Assembly: GCF_963576675.1 (NCBI RefSeq)
Contig: NC_088916.1
Location: 84,089,501 to 84,153,500, forward strand
Direction: 5' to 3'
Source: Euphorbia lathyris
Taxonomy: Eukaryota > Streptophyta > Magnoliopsida > Malpighiales > Euphorbiaceae
DNA length: 64,000 nucleotides
Below are positions 45,384-56,427 of the stretch, one piece after another. Both the position numbers and the translations under genes were made by a program. Under the pieces are notes generated by a model that was not told the origin of the DNA, ran no database searches, and saw only the letters and a program-made list of their open reading frames with translations. Each line of letters begins with the position of its first letter. Position 1 is the stretch's first letter.

Positions 45384-48300
45384 CTACTCGGCCTGTTTAT
45401 ATAAGCGTAGCTTCTCTAGATTCCAGGTGCGCGGGAGCTTTTTACCGCCCATTTCTTCTATTTCAAAAGTTGATGGTCCCAACTTCTTGGATACCCTGTA
45501 AGGTCCGATCCAGTTGACGCCTAATTTTCCTTTGCCTTCTCTGGACTGTATTTTATCTGCTTTTTTCAAGACAAAGTCGCTCTCATTGATTATCACCTTT
45601 CGCACCCTTCTGTCATGATACTTCTTGATTCTATTGCGATATACTGCCATTCGCATGTAAGCTTTTTCTCTTCGTTCTTCAACAGAATCCAATGCATCTC
45701 TAATGTTGATAGGATTTTGGGTGTCGCAGTAATAAATTACCCGATCTGTAGGCGAATGGATTTCAACAGGTAGGACTGCTTCGGCTCCATAAACCAGCGA
45801 GAAGGGTGTTTCGCCTGTTGCTGCCTTTACAGAAGTTCTGTATGCCCATAACATATGAGGTATCTCATCCGCCCAACCTGTTTTCTTATCACCTAGTCGC
45901 TTCTTGATTCCCTGAATCATGGCCCTGTTGGTAACCTCTGTCATACCATTCGACTGGGGATGATTTACGGAGGAAAAATGATTCTTGATCCCTATGCTTT
46001 CGCAATATGCTTTGAATTTGACACAGTTGAACTGGGTACCGTTGTCGGTTATAAGCGTTTATGGGATTCCAAACCGCAAGATAATGTTCTCTCGTAAGAA
46101 CTCGATCATTCGCTCAGGTGTTTGAGCGGTTACTGCCTCTGCTTCTACCCATTTGCTGAAGTGGTCAACTGCGACTACCAAGTACTTCCTCTTCCTTGTT
46201 GTTTCTGGGAATGGCCCCACTATATCAATCCCCCATGTTGCGAATGGCCACGCCGTCATTATAGTTACTTGTTCGGCTCCTGGGACATGCTTTTCATTAG
46301 CATGGATTTGACAGCTGTGACATTCCGCTACCATTTTCTGGGAATCTTCCACCACCTTCGGCCAATAATATCCCATCAACTTGACTTTTCTTGCCAACGC
46401 CGCGGATGCTTCATGCGCACCACAAATTCCTTCATGGAGTTCTCTCAGCACGTAATCTCCTTCATTGCGGCTAATACATTTTAACCATGGACATGTATAT
46501 GACTTCCTGTATAAGGTCCCATCCCGAATTGAGTATCTCGCTGACTGCCCGATTAGCTTTCTGGCTAAACTTTTATCAACCGGCAAATCTCCATGTTCCA
46601 GATATTGGCGGATGGGCATCCGCCAATCTTCATCATCTTCTAGCTCTTCGATGACCATAATCTGATCGGCTTCGAATGCTGGTGACGACCTTATTTCCAA
46701 ATTACATGCTTTTTGACTCCATGGGTCTCTACTCGTCGCTGCTTTTGCCAACTCATCAGCCTTTGTGTTCTGGCCTCTTGGAACATGCACCATCTCCCAG
46801 ACGATTCCTTTATGTGTTAACTCCTGCGTCAATCTACCGACAACCTGATGGTATTTGACCAGATCTTCCTGTTTCACCAGATAATTTTTTGTGATCTGAT
46901 TTATCATGAGTTTAGAGTCACTGTAGATTACCACTCTTTCTGGCATAAGTTCATTAAGCAACTTCAATCCGCATATCATTGCTTCATATTCCGCGGCATT
47001 GTTGGTAGTTTTGAATGTTAACTTTGCCGCATAGTACAGGCGAATAACATCCGGACCCTTGATGACGACTCCCAGTCCAGCTCCATCTGTGGATAATGCC
47101 CCATCTGTGAACATACTCCATTCTTCTTTTTGTGCTTTTGGACATTCGTCTTCATCCCACGTGAACTCATTCACGAAATCGGCAAGTACTTGACTTTTTA
47201 GAGCTGGTCTTCCTTCGTAACGAATATCGAACTCTCCCAAGCGAATTGACCATTCCATCAATCGCCCGGATGCGTCAGGTTTCTGCAGTACCTTTCGCAT
47301 TGGAATTCCAGTTCTCACAATGATAGTATGCGCCTGGAAGTATGGCTTCAACCTAGCCGCCGTGGTTATCACCGCGAGGGCCATTTTATCTAACCTCGAA
47401 TATCGAAGTTCTGCATCCTTTAAGACTTTACTCACGTAGTACACCGGATATTGTTGCCCTTCTTCTTCCCGCACCATTATAGTGCATATCGCCGTGCTGG
47501 TGACGGATACATAAAGAAATAAATCTTCTCCATCCTCTGGCCTGCTCATTAAGGGCGGATAACATAGTAATCGCTTTATCCCCTCGAATGCTTCTTGACA
47601 ATCTGGTGTCCATTCAAAGGACTTAGATTTTTTGATGGCATTATAGAAAGGTAGACATCTCCTAGCTGAGCATGATATGAATCGCCCTAATGCCACCAAC
47701 CGCCCATTGAGTTGCTGTACTTCTCTTATGTTCCTTGGAGTCTTCATCTCCATCACTGCTTTAACCTTCTCGGGATTCGCCTCAACTCCTTTGCCACTAA
47801 CAATGAAACCTAGGAACTCCCCCGCTCTCACTCCAAATGTGCATTTCTCCGGGTTCAATTTGAGGCCATATTTGATCAGCACTTCCAGGTTTTCTTTAAT
47901 ATCCTGCGGGTGGTCTTGCATCTTCTTGCTTTTAATGATCATGTCATCTATATAGATCGAGAAGTTCTCGCCTGATTTGTCTGAAAATATTTTGTTCATC
48001 ATCCGTTGATAGGTTGCTCCCGCATTTTTCAGTCCAAAGGGCATCACCTTGAAGCAATAAGTTGCCTGATGAGTTATGAATGACGTCTTGATCTCATCCG
48101 CCTTCTCCATTGGTATTTGGTGGTAACTGGATTTCACATCGGTGAATGATAAAGCTTCAAATCCCGCAGTCCCATCTACCAATATATCAATGTTAGGTAG
48201 CGGATACATATCCTTCGGACAAGCTTTATTCAAATCTTTGAAGTCTACGCACATTCTGTACGTTCCATTCGGCTTTTTGACTAGCACCACATTGGCTAGC

Positions 48301-49157
48301 CATTCCGGATAAGTGACCTCTCGAATTGCATCTGATTTTAGCAAATCCGCCACTACTTTTTCAATCGCCTTCTGCCGCTCTGGAGCATGTCCTCTCTTTT
48401 TCTATCGCACTGGGGTTGCACTTTTGTCCACATTCAAACGATGTGTTGCTATTTCTGGACTTATCCCCTTCAGCACTTCATCAGGAGCGGCGAATGCCGA
48501 CTCGCATTGGATCAACACCTCGGTAATGGCTTTCTTCGTTTCCTCTGGAAGTCCTGCCGCTATCCTTACTTTCTTGTCATTTGAAATGGCGAATAGTTCT
48601 GTTTCTCCTAACGCTTCAGCCGGCAACTTCTCATCAACTTTATCTTCTTCATCTGGCTTTGTTTTAAGTGACAATGTATAAGCTTGTTGAGATATAAGTT
48701 GATTACCCTCAACAATGACTCGCCCTTGGTGTGTTGGCAAATGCAATGTCAAATGCTTCATTGAAATGAGCGACTCCGTTTCCGACAGGAACGGACGCCC
48801 CAGAATTATATTATAGGCCAATGGGAGATCAACAATTGCGAATTCTAGATCACCTCTCCATTTTAGATTCTTATTGCCCATTTCTGTCTCCAACACCACC
48901 TGTCCACTTGTTTGAGATGATTGACCTCCAAAACCAGTTACATCCATAAACGTATGTTCTACTCGCTCGTCGTTAATTCCCAACTGGTTGAATGCAGTTT
49001 GAGTAATAACATTGCAAGAACTGCCTGTATCAATAAGGACCCGCTTGACGTCCCATCCTTCAATGGCCACCGTAATCACCAACGCATCCGCATGCGGCTC
49101 CGTGATTCGCGCAAATGAATAATTGAGGGCATCCCCCCTACTCGTGTTGCTTTTTCG
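45384..49157 (-). pseudogene. Protease-RT-RNase H-integrase region of the Tat element, three in-frame stops upstream or within
   Basis: One frame runs from 49157 to 45384. Protease: LIDTGSSCNVI. RT: VDFKDLNKACP, the YIDD box (residues 134-137 of the open part beginning at 48353) and LGFIVS. RNase H: FTDGA, AAEYEAM, YSDSKL. Integrase: HHCC zinc finger (HEGICGAH...CHSCQIH), GIDIVGPF, TDNGTQF and NHPQSNG. The frame is stopped by TAG at 48402-48404 between protease and RT, where relatives have Gln, and by TAA at 46059-46061 inside the integrase core. A third TAG (49158-49160) separates it from gag. All three are one C-to-T step from CAG or CAA. The copy is inactive. Confidence 0.85.
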
Positions 49158-51015
49158 CTATTCACGGCCAGCCCTTTTCGTTGGAGGCTCATAGATCCCG
49201 CCTGCTATTACGTTAATCACTCCTTTTTTCTGCTTCTTTTCTGGTCTTGCTTCTATCTCACGTGGGAGTGTTACTTTTTCATCAATCGTTTCTTTTCTAA
49301 CGAATTGACTCAGTTTTCCTCTCTCAATCAGCTTTTCAATCTCCCTCTTCAATTTGTAGCAATCATTCGTGTCATGGCCGTTCAATCTGTGGAACCTGCA
49401 GTATTTGTTAGGATATCTCCCCAAACTGGTTCGACCTTTCGCCTCAGGAAACTGCACATCCTTCTTCAGGGGGTTTTTTTCAATCCAAAGTAACACCTCA
49501 TGGCGAGTCGTGTTCAATGGTGTTTGATATCCCCCCCCCTTGAAAGGAGCGATCGCCTTTTCGAACAAAATTACCCTTAGATTGGATTTGATTTTGATGG
49601 CGCCGATTGTCCGAAGTGGATCTAGCCGCATCTCTTTCTCGCCGGGTCTGAGCTTTATGTTCCCTGTTAACATCATCCACTTCCATGAATTCCTTTGCTA
49701 TCTTCATGAGTTCGGCCACTGTGCGTGGCTTGTTGCGGATGATTTCCTCCCGCATGCTCCAATCTGTGGTTCCATCCGCCATTATGTTGCGAATGCTCAT
49801 GATATCTGGGTTCTGCAACCGCACCAGAATATCATTGAATGCTACAACAAATTCCCTTAGGGAATTATAATTTCTCTGTTTGATCTCTTTCAGCTGCCTA
49901 TCCGTCACATCTGCCGCTTTACAGCCCACGAACTTTGCACAGAAATCACGACTGTACTGAGTCCAGTTGTGAATGGATTCGGTTGGTAGAGATCGGAACC
50001 AATCGGATGCTGCTCCACCCAAAGTGGTCGAGAACAATCGACAAATTATGCTTTCGCTTGCTCCTGCAACATCCATTAACTCTCTATAGTTCCTGACATG
50101 CGCCTCAGGGTCTGAATTTGGATCCCCATAGTATTTAGGTATCGCCGGTGCTTTTATTCTGTGATCTGGAATAAATTCCCGCAACGATGGGGCAAAAGGC
50201 GAATCACTCTGCACCACTGCTCTCGCCCTAGGGGTGTACCCCATTCGCTCCATCATGTTTCGCAGTTGATCTTCCAATTCAGTATTGGGTTCCCGCCGAA
50301 CTTCTTCCATCCGCTGCTGGTGAATTCTAGGTGATATCCACCTGCCATACTGTGTCGACACTTGTTCTCGCTGTGGGTCTAACCGCTGTCCAGTTATAGG
50401 ATCAAAATTCCAAGTGTGCTCTCGCCCAGACACATTCGCTCCAGATGTCATCAACTCTGAATGTCTGTGAACAAAGGGCTCCGTTTGTTGTAGCGGAAAA
50501 ATTCCTTGCATTCCTGACATCGGTTGGGATGTTTGCCAGGTCGGATGGACCGTCATATTAGGATCTTGGTGCGAGTAGTTGCTTGGATGGCTATGTGGTG
50601 TCATGCGACTACCCTGACCTACTCGATTCGTCTCTCGAGATGACTGCGGAAGCGTAGATACGGCAGGAATAGTCGATGGTTGTGTCGAAGTGACAACGGG
50701 TTCTTGTGGGGCAGCCGCTACAGCGGTATTGTGATCTGCGATTGCAGTTAATAAACTAATCATTCGATCTCCAGCCGCTTGGCTCATATTCGTAGCCAAG
50801 ACCTGTCCTGCCATTTGCACAAACTCACTATTCGACATCTCCATCTCAGTTTGCACTTGGACCTCCAATAATGGACTCAACTGTCCTGAAGGATTCGTCG
50901 AGCTGGGTATCACAGGCTGTGTACTCGCAGGCAGCGAACTCACACTCCGTGGACCTCTTGAGTTCATACTAGTTGATCTGGTTGTAACTCCGGTTGTTCG
51001 TGATGGCTCTGACAT
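49158..51015 (-). pseudogene. Gag region of the Tat element, frameshifted
   Basis: The first part (51015-49498, 505 codons) starts MSEPSRTTGVTTRS and contains the retrotransposon gag domain (AIPKYYGDPNSDPEAHVRNY, LFSTTLGGAASDWFRSLP). The frame changes at a run of nine G (minus strand, 49531-49539). The C-terminal part continues in another frame to 49158 with a zinc-knuckle-like YCRFHRLNGHDTNDCYKLK, typical of Tat gag. It then meets an in-frame TAG before protease. Confidence 0.85.
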
Positions 51016-51055
51016 GTTCTTGGTGTACCTTTAACCAGATGTTGGTAAAAAAGGT

Positions 51056-51072
51056 CCACCTTCACCGCACCA
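51056..51072 (-). other. Primer binding site candidate
   Basis: One base inside the 5' LTR end, the minus strand reads TGGTGCGGTGAAGGTGG, which has the TGG start complementary to a tRNA CCA end. I could not assign the tRNA. Confidence 0.5.
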
Positions 51073-51073
51073 A

Positions 51074-51487
51074 TGATAACTTGCCGGATTTGATTTGATG
51101 ATCCTCGTCGTAGTTACCTGCAAAACAAAACCGGAGACAGGATCTCCGGGAAAACTCTCCGACGATCAAGTCAGTTTTATGTGGAATTCTAGTAGATTGA
51201 TAATCGTATTGAGGAAAAATGTGAACCTACCCCTCCCTTGGCTTTCTTATTTCTTTTATAAGCCTTTCTAGGTAACCGCCGAGGGCGGTTACTCTTTCTG
51301 TGCCACGTTCTCCACGTAGTCACAAACGTGGTCCCGTTTCTCTGAGTGGGTGGTTTAGTGCCTTGTTGGGATTTCGGGACGGTTAGCCCTTTCCCTTATT
51401 AGGAGCCCATTTAACCTTGAACCGTGGGCTTAAGTTTGGGATGAGCCCGTGCTTGTGATTCAGCTCAGTTGGTTTCACGAATCATCA
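51074..51487 (-). repeat. LTR, 5' copy in element orientation
   Basis: 414 bp, same ends as 41766-42179. It precedes gag on the minus strand and so carries the active promoter position. Confidence 0.92.
51253..51262 (-). promoter_or_regulatory. LTR TATA box
   Basis: CTTATAAAAG on the minus strand, inside the LTR upstream of gag. It is identical in the other LTR. Confidence 0.5.
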
Positions 51488-51987
51488 ATAACTTCCCATA
51501 TGTGCTTAGAATGACCTACTAACCTTTTAAGATTTCTTCAATTGTAAATACTATCTAGTTCTTCAATTGGAGAGACCTAAATCAAGTTCTTCAATTGTAC
51601 ATTACATTATCTAGTAAAAAAATGTATCGCATTTAACCATTAATGACATACTATGCTGACAATAGCGGCAATGATCTTTAGATCAACCACTGGCCTTAAA
51701 GATCAGTTTAGCAATATTGTAAATCGATCTTACATGTAGCAAATTTTGATCATTAAATATTTAGCAAATGTATCTCTTATGTGATACATACGACATTCCA
51801 ACTATATAAGGGTAGCAATTTATATAAATCACAAAAAAAAATGCACTAAAGATAACCAATCTTCAAACTATCACATATTAATATAAAAGATGTTGTTTGG
51901 CAGTAATTAGCTATCAGCTTAATGTTTTTGTTCAATTAATCTCATAATGGATCAGAGCCTCTTAGATTAACACTACAAGAAAAACAA
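51488..51987 (+). repeat. Tandem unit U10, right part, end of the array
   Basis: Continues U10 after the retrotransposon target duplication. About 190 bp are missing near 51508 relative to other units (GTGCTTA joined to GAATGACC, with CTTA and GAAT shared), so a deletion occurred here. The unit ends in the intact CACTA terminus rather than a fusion. No gene. Confidence 0.88.
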
Positions 51988-52254
51988 TAGATAATGATTA
52001 ATTTTATTGACTGAAATAAGATCGGTCATTAATTAAAGACTAAAGTTAGTCCTTAACAAGATTATTGGTTGGTAATCCTATGGAAACATGGGGCCCACTT
52101 TAAAGGCACATTTTAGCCACTACACATGATTCTTAAAGACCACAGTTTAAGTCATTAAATTAATTCAATTAAACTAAAGTAAAAAACAAATTATTTATTA
52201 ATATTAAAAACAATTAAAGACATTAATGCCCACAGATTGTAAAAGAAAAAGACA

Positions 52255-52560
52255 CTAATGCCCAAGGGATCCCCTCTTCTAATCTACTCATTCGACTCTT
52301 CCTCTCTCCAACCCTAAAAATTCTCGATCCCCTCTTTCAATCTCTCTCACTCGCTTGTTGCTGGCTAGATTCTTCCACTCGATCTCTTCTTCTAATCTCC
52401 CTCACTCGCTTGTTGACGGCTTGTGTAGATTACAGCTGCTGGAGAGTGTGGCTGCTGACACTAGAGGAGGACGAGAGATTTATTAGGGTTTCAGACTGCG
52501 CAATCAAGATTAGAGACCCGATGAGGCTTCAAGGGGACAGTGGCCAACAAGATGAGTTTT
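52255..52560 (+). other. CT-rich leader-like segment with short direct repeats
   Basis: CTC/TCT-rich sequence with two copies of CTCACTCGCTTGTTG (near 52348 and 52403) and TTCTAATCT repeats, like the 5' leader of a captured plant gene. No long ORF follows. Confidence 0.35.
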
Positions 52561-53332
52561 GAGGCAACAAAATACGAGCAAGATGAGATGAGTTCTTGAT
52601 ATTCATATGTTTCTTTCTCTCCTCTTTCAATTTCTGGTCTTTGAGTCATTTGCTTTTTCTTACATATCTCAAAATGAATTCAAGTGGCCAGGAAGAAGAT
52701 TAGAGAGTATGATTCCAAATGACTTCTCAAGCAACACTTGAAGCATCTTTAGAGAATCAATCTCAAGATTTGCTCTGCTCAAGTACATTTTTTATCTGTG
52801 AAAATCCTATATATATTCTTTATTTGTAGCTCAGGGTATTTATAAGTGTCTTTCCTGGTCGCTTTCGATTTATTGTTGTTATATTGTTTGACTTAATCTT
52901 TAAATTAAGTTGGAAAGCATGATCCATAGTTTCACGTGGTGGTATTTTGTATATCTAAGATTTAGAGTTTTGGTTAAAATTTGGAGTTATATGTAAGAAA
53001 GTGTCTTGCCTTGTGGAGGTAGCTAGTATTGGGACCTTAATTGCAAATATAATTGACTGAGAAGTAGTGCTCATATGATGAAATTGCAGTATAGTTTTTA
53101 TGGAACAGAGTTGCAAATATAGTTTCTGTGCAACATAATTGAAAATATTTCATGTATGATTTTCATTTTTATTTAGCTATTAATATTCCCTTCATTTGTT
53201 TTCTTTCTTCTACAATTGATAAATTTGTTGGCTACACTCTGTTTTGTCTGAGTAAGCAATTCATTGATCTTTCTCATATTGTTGTTTGACTTTTCTGTTA
53301 TAACAACGAGCAAACCATACTAACCAGAGACA

Positions 53333-54101
53333 TTGCTCTACTTATTTAGAGATTGCAAAGCCGCACATTTGTATTGGAAAGGGGCTGAGCTTCCACTAAA
53401 AGTCTACAAAATACAGGGCCACTCAATGATTGAATGGGCCTCTCAAGTGCTAGCTCAAATGTCCAGAAAAGAAATTGGAATGTATGTAGGGGTAATATGG
53501 GCCCTATGGACTGAAAGAAACTGCAAAGCCCATGGTAAACAAACTCTAGACGTGCCAAAAGCAATCGAGACAATGATCAAACTCATTCAAAAGGCAGCAG
53601 TCGAAAGAAGACTTACAGGCGAAAGGGAGTATAAGAGTTCCAAGGAGGCATCGTCCAACACCAACCGGAGTCAGCAAAATCAATTGCGATGCTTCATTTA
53701 GGCCGACTAACAATAACAGCTCTTTTGGCGTTGTGCTTCACGATCATAAGGGGAGGATTCAGTTTGGTGGTAGCAGTCCGATAGGTCTCTCCTACACTCC
53801 GCTGGAGGAAGAACTACAAGCAATCCTACAAAGTCTCAGGCTGGCTCGAGCAGAAGGATACCTAGCAATTCAGGTTGCATCGGATTCCCTTGAAGCTATA
53901 AACCTAATTAATAGTTGCTCCAGCCATCTTAACTGGGTCGGTCTTCTTGTGCACGACACCCTTCTGGAAGCAAGGTGGTTTAATAGCCTGACTTTTACTC
54001 ATGAATGGAGCTATATTGCTTTCAGGAAATGCAGGTTAGTTTTCTCAAATCTATGTTTAATCCTAATCTGGGAAGTAGTATTAGTTGACACGTCCTTTTG
54101 A
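53333..54101 (+). pseudogene. L1-type LINE/RNase H-like (RVT_3) fragment, frameshifted
   Basis: The first part (53333-53640) reads YLFRDCKAAHLYW and VGVIWALWTERNCKAHG, the zinc-binding region found after plant L1 reverse transcriptases. About 53630 the coding frame changes. The second part reads INCDASF, FGVVLHDHKG, YTPLEEELQAIL and VASDSLEAINLIN, an RNase H fold of RVT_3 type with the D-E-D acidic residues. It lacks an upstream reverse transcriptase. It lies inside the CACTA element, probably as a captured fragment. Confidence 0.7.
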
Positions 54102-54110
54102 ATCTTGCAG

Positions 54111-54550
54111 AACTTCACCAGTAAATTCTTGCCAAGGCCTTGGCTCATTACTTCGGAAAGAAATTGGTGTTGGTAGATGTTGATTTCTCTCTTAACACGA
54201 GCTCTTCCTTGAAGTTGCAAAGTCCTCAAATTCTCATTTTCGTGCACTAATCTGAAATTGTTTATTTGTTGTAGATTCAAAATAAATGTGGAACTGTGAT
54301 GAAAGAAGCTGCAAGTCTTTTTGGTGACCACGTTCTTGTTTGGTGCATTAATTGTTTCTTTGTTCATGTTTTATAACAAAATGTGTTTTTGTGTTTCGTC
54401 TTTCAAGAGGTGTGATCCAGAGATGGCATTGGAGCGAATTTCTGGCTTTTTGGGATCATGCGAGTCATCCTCAGAAAGGAGCGAGCTGGGAAAGATGCTT
54501 CAGAGTCATGATGGTGATGTCAGAAATGAGCTGGGAGAAAAGGTTTGAGG
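54111..54550 (+). pseudogene. AAA-ATPase-like gene pieces captured in the CACTA element
   Basis: Three exon-like pieces, each after a possible AG acceptor. 54111-54230 reads ILAKALAHYFGKKLVLVDV after a TAA stop (54122). 54275-54335 reads CGTVMKEAASLFGDH. 54395-54540 reads [21 protein letters not shown]. The first and third resemble a plant family of large AAA ATPases (LAKALAHYF, SFKR...LERxSxLFGS). Assignment is from memory of the family and moderately sure. It cannot make a protein. Confidence 0.45.
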
Positions 54551-55455
54551 ACAAGCGTCCTGCCTTTAGAGGTTCTTCCCCTATTAATCTTTTAGATCAT
54601 CTGAATCAAATGCTTTCATGGTTTTTAGATTCAGTGGAGATTTTGCTAAGTCGGCATTGTCCAATTTGGTATGGTTATAGTGGTATATTGAAATGGTTTG
54701 AGAGGTTTGCATAAGTGAATACTGTCATTTATCCAATCACATCCATTCCTTTTCTCATGCACTAACATAATCGATCCTAGAAGGCCCTAAGTTTATATAT
54801 TGGCCAGTTTCAATTGGTTATTTCTATTCTAATGAGTATACAAGTGCATTAAACTTTTGTTTTCCTTTTATTAGATTACTTGTTGAAATTGGTAGATGAT
54901 AAATGCAGAAATATTTATGGAAAGGTAAGAGTGATATATACATAGGCTAGAGATGCTTAGAATGATATTTGTTCTAAGAATAAGTAAGAGACATTAATTG
55001 GGGGGATCTTAAAATCTAAAATCATATTGCTATTGATAAACAAATCTGGGACATTATTGCACGATAGATTTCACTTTGGGCTATTTGGTTACAACTAATT
55101 AATTGAAAAAGCTTAGGTTTTGGGTATTATCGGACCTTTTGAGGTTTACGTACTAGATCCGTTTGACAATTAGAATGAGTTAGAGTTACTTTGACCAGTT
55201 CGGGCTTGTATAAATTGGGGTTCAATAATTGATATAGATTTTCTACTGTGTTTGTCATAATGTGAAGACCATTATAACAATGTACTCTTGATTATGGAGA
55301 TTATAGTCCTTGTTGTATAAGTTCTTGTGCATCTTATATTTAGGTCCCATTATCTCCTGGAATTTACTGTGTTTCTTTATGAAGTGAAATCTAGTTTGTG
55401 AGATTGATTTTCTTCAAGAGCTTCCATATTGTGTTAAATTTATTTGTTTTCTCAG

Positions 55456-55577
55456 CGAATAATGGTGCTACGATCTTGGAGCAGATGGATGTCGACAATC
55501 AGATTGCCAAGTTGATGGTTGAGCTTTCTCGGAGTCAGGATAATAAATTTCTGGATGGTACAACTGGTGTGCTTTTT
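55456..55577 (+). pseudogene. CCT5: CCT5 (TCP-1 epsilon) exon fragment captured in the CACTA element
   Basis: After the acceptor TTTTCTCAG the sequence reads [27 protein letters not shown] and DGTTGV, which is the conserved ATP-binding segment of chaperonin subunit CCT epsilon. After SRSQD it has diverged (NNKFL where the family has an Asp/Glu-Ile-Gly), and after DGTTGV it becomes low-complexity. Only this exon is present; upstream and downstream exons are absent. It is a transduplicate, not a gene. Confidence 0.8.
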
Positions 55578-56427
55578 GTGTTTTTTTTCTGGTTCAGTTT
55601 TAGTTTCTGGGTTTTGTGTTCTTTCAGTATGATGAATAAACTCTTTATGTAATTGAGACTAGAAACTAAGTCATATCTGTTCAAGTTGGTGGCTCATTAA
55701 TTCCTTTGTTTTCCATTAGGGAATTTTTCCTAACATGATTTGTGAATATTATAGTTTCCTCTCTGGTGCTTTGCTGTGAAGTTAAGTTTGGAGGACAATT
55801 TGTTACACGATTTTGGACTGGTATTGGACTGGTTATTGGACTAGTTGTGTGTGATGTCCTAGATGTGGCAGGTTATTGTTGAGGAAAGTTTTTGATTGTT
55901 ACAGGTCTTTTTCTTTGCCGTGTATCAACTAAGTTGCTTATCAATGCTGCTTGTGTGTATTACTAAGGTTGTATTAATGTTGATTTAGTTATTAATATTA
56001 TGCATCTATGTTTTAGTTATGTTGTTTACAATGAACTCTCTTCAATCCAAATTTAACTTTATATTTTTGTGAAAATTAATTATATTAATTAGAAAAATTG
56101 ATAATTTTACTGACGGTATGTTAAAATACTTCAATTCCGTCAGTAAGGAAAGATTTAGACATATCACTGAAGCAGAATTGCCGACTGTATTTTATAGTTT
56201 CACGACTCAATATTTGGTCGGTAAGTTACAGACGTTTTTTGCGACTAGTATTGTTAGTCGCAAACGTTGCGACTAAATTAGGAAAATCGTCGTTAATCTC
56301 TTACCGACCAGCTAGTTACTGACCGATTGTAATCCGTTGGTAACTGATGAAAGTCGGTCACTAAACGCATTTAGGGACTGATTTGCGACCGAATTTTCAG
56401 TCCCTAACTGATGATTTTCTTGTAGTG

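Larger units (their letters stand above)
41766..51487 (-). mobile_element. Tat-lineage Ty3/gypsy LTR retrotransposon, 9.7 kb
   Basis: Complete element by structure: 414-bp LTRs with TG...CA ends, 5-bp target duplication ATAAC (41761-41765 and 51488-51492), primer-binding-site candidate, gag, protease, reverse transcriptase, RNase H and integrase on the minus strand, and a polypurine tract. An additional spliced ORF on the plus strand lies between pol and the downstream LTR, as known for Tat-lineage elements (Grande, Retand and relatives). It inserted into array unit U10, so it is younger than that unit. Gag-pol is broken, so the copy cannot move by itself. Confidence 0.9.
51971..56427. mobile_element. 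CACTA transposon, 4.46 kb, non-autonomous, with captured gene pieces
   Basis: Starts CACTACAAGAAAA and ends TTTTCTTGTAGTG, a 13-bp perfect terminal inverted repeat of CACTA type. Near the right end, motifs such as GGTCGGTAAG, GCGACTAA, GACCGA and GGGACTGA repeat in both orientations (56100-56420), and GACTGAAATAAGATCGGTC lies near the left end: subterminal repeats. The flanking three bases differ (TAA left, ATT right), so no target duplication is visible. No transposase is recognised. Inside are fragments of unrelated genes. Its left end was copied into every array junction. The interior from 52000 to 53330 has no recognisable domain. Confidence 0.75.

Noticed and set aside
45235..49870. Plus-strand frames in the Tat element pol region
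   Set aside because: They are antisense shadows of gag-pol, which has clear domain motifs on the minus strand.
2251..51987. CRISPR-like spacing of repeats
   Set aside because: The repeats are 4-kb gene units and a pentamer satellite. There are no short regularly spaced repeats with unique spacers, and the genome is a plant's.
54352..54714. 120-codon frame in the CACTA element
   Set aside because: The AAA-ATPase-like similarity is in a different frame ([16 protein letters not shown]). This frame appears to be its shadow.
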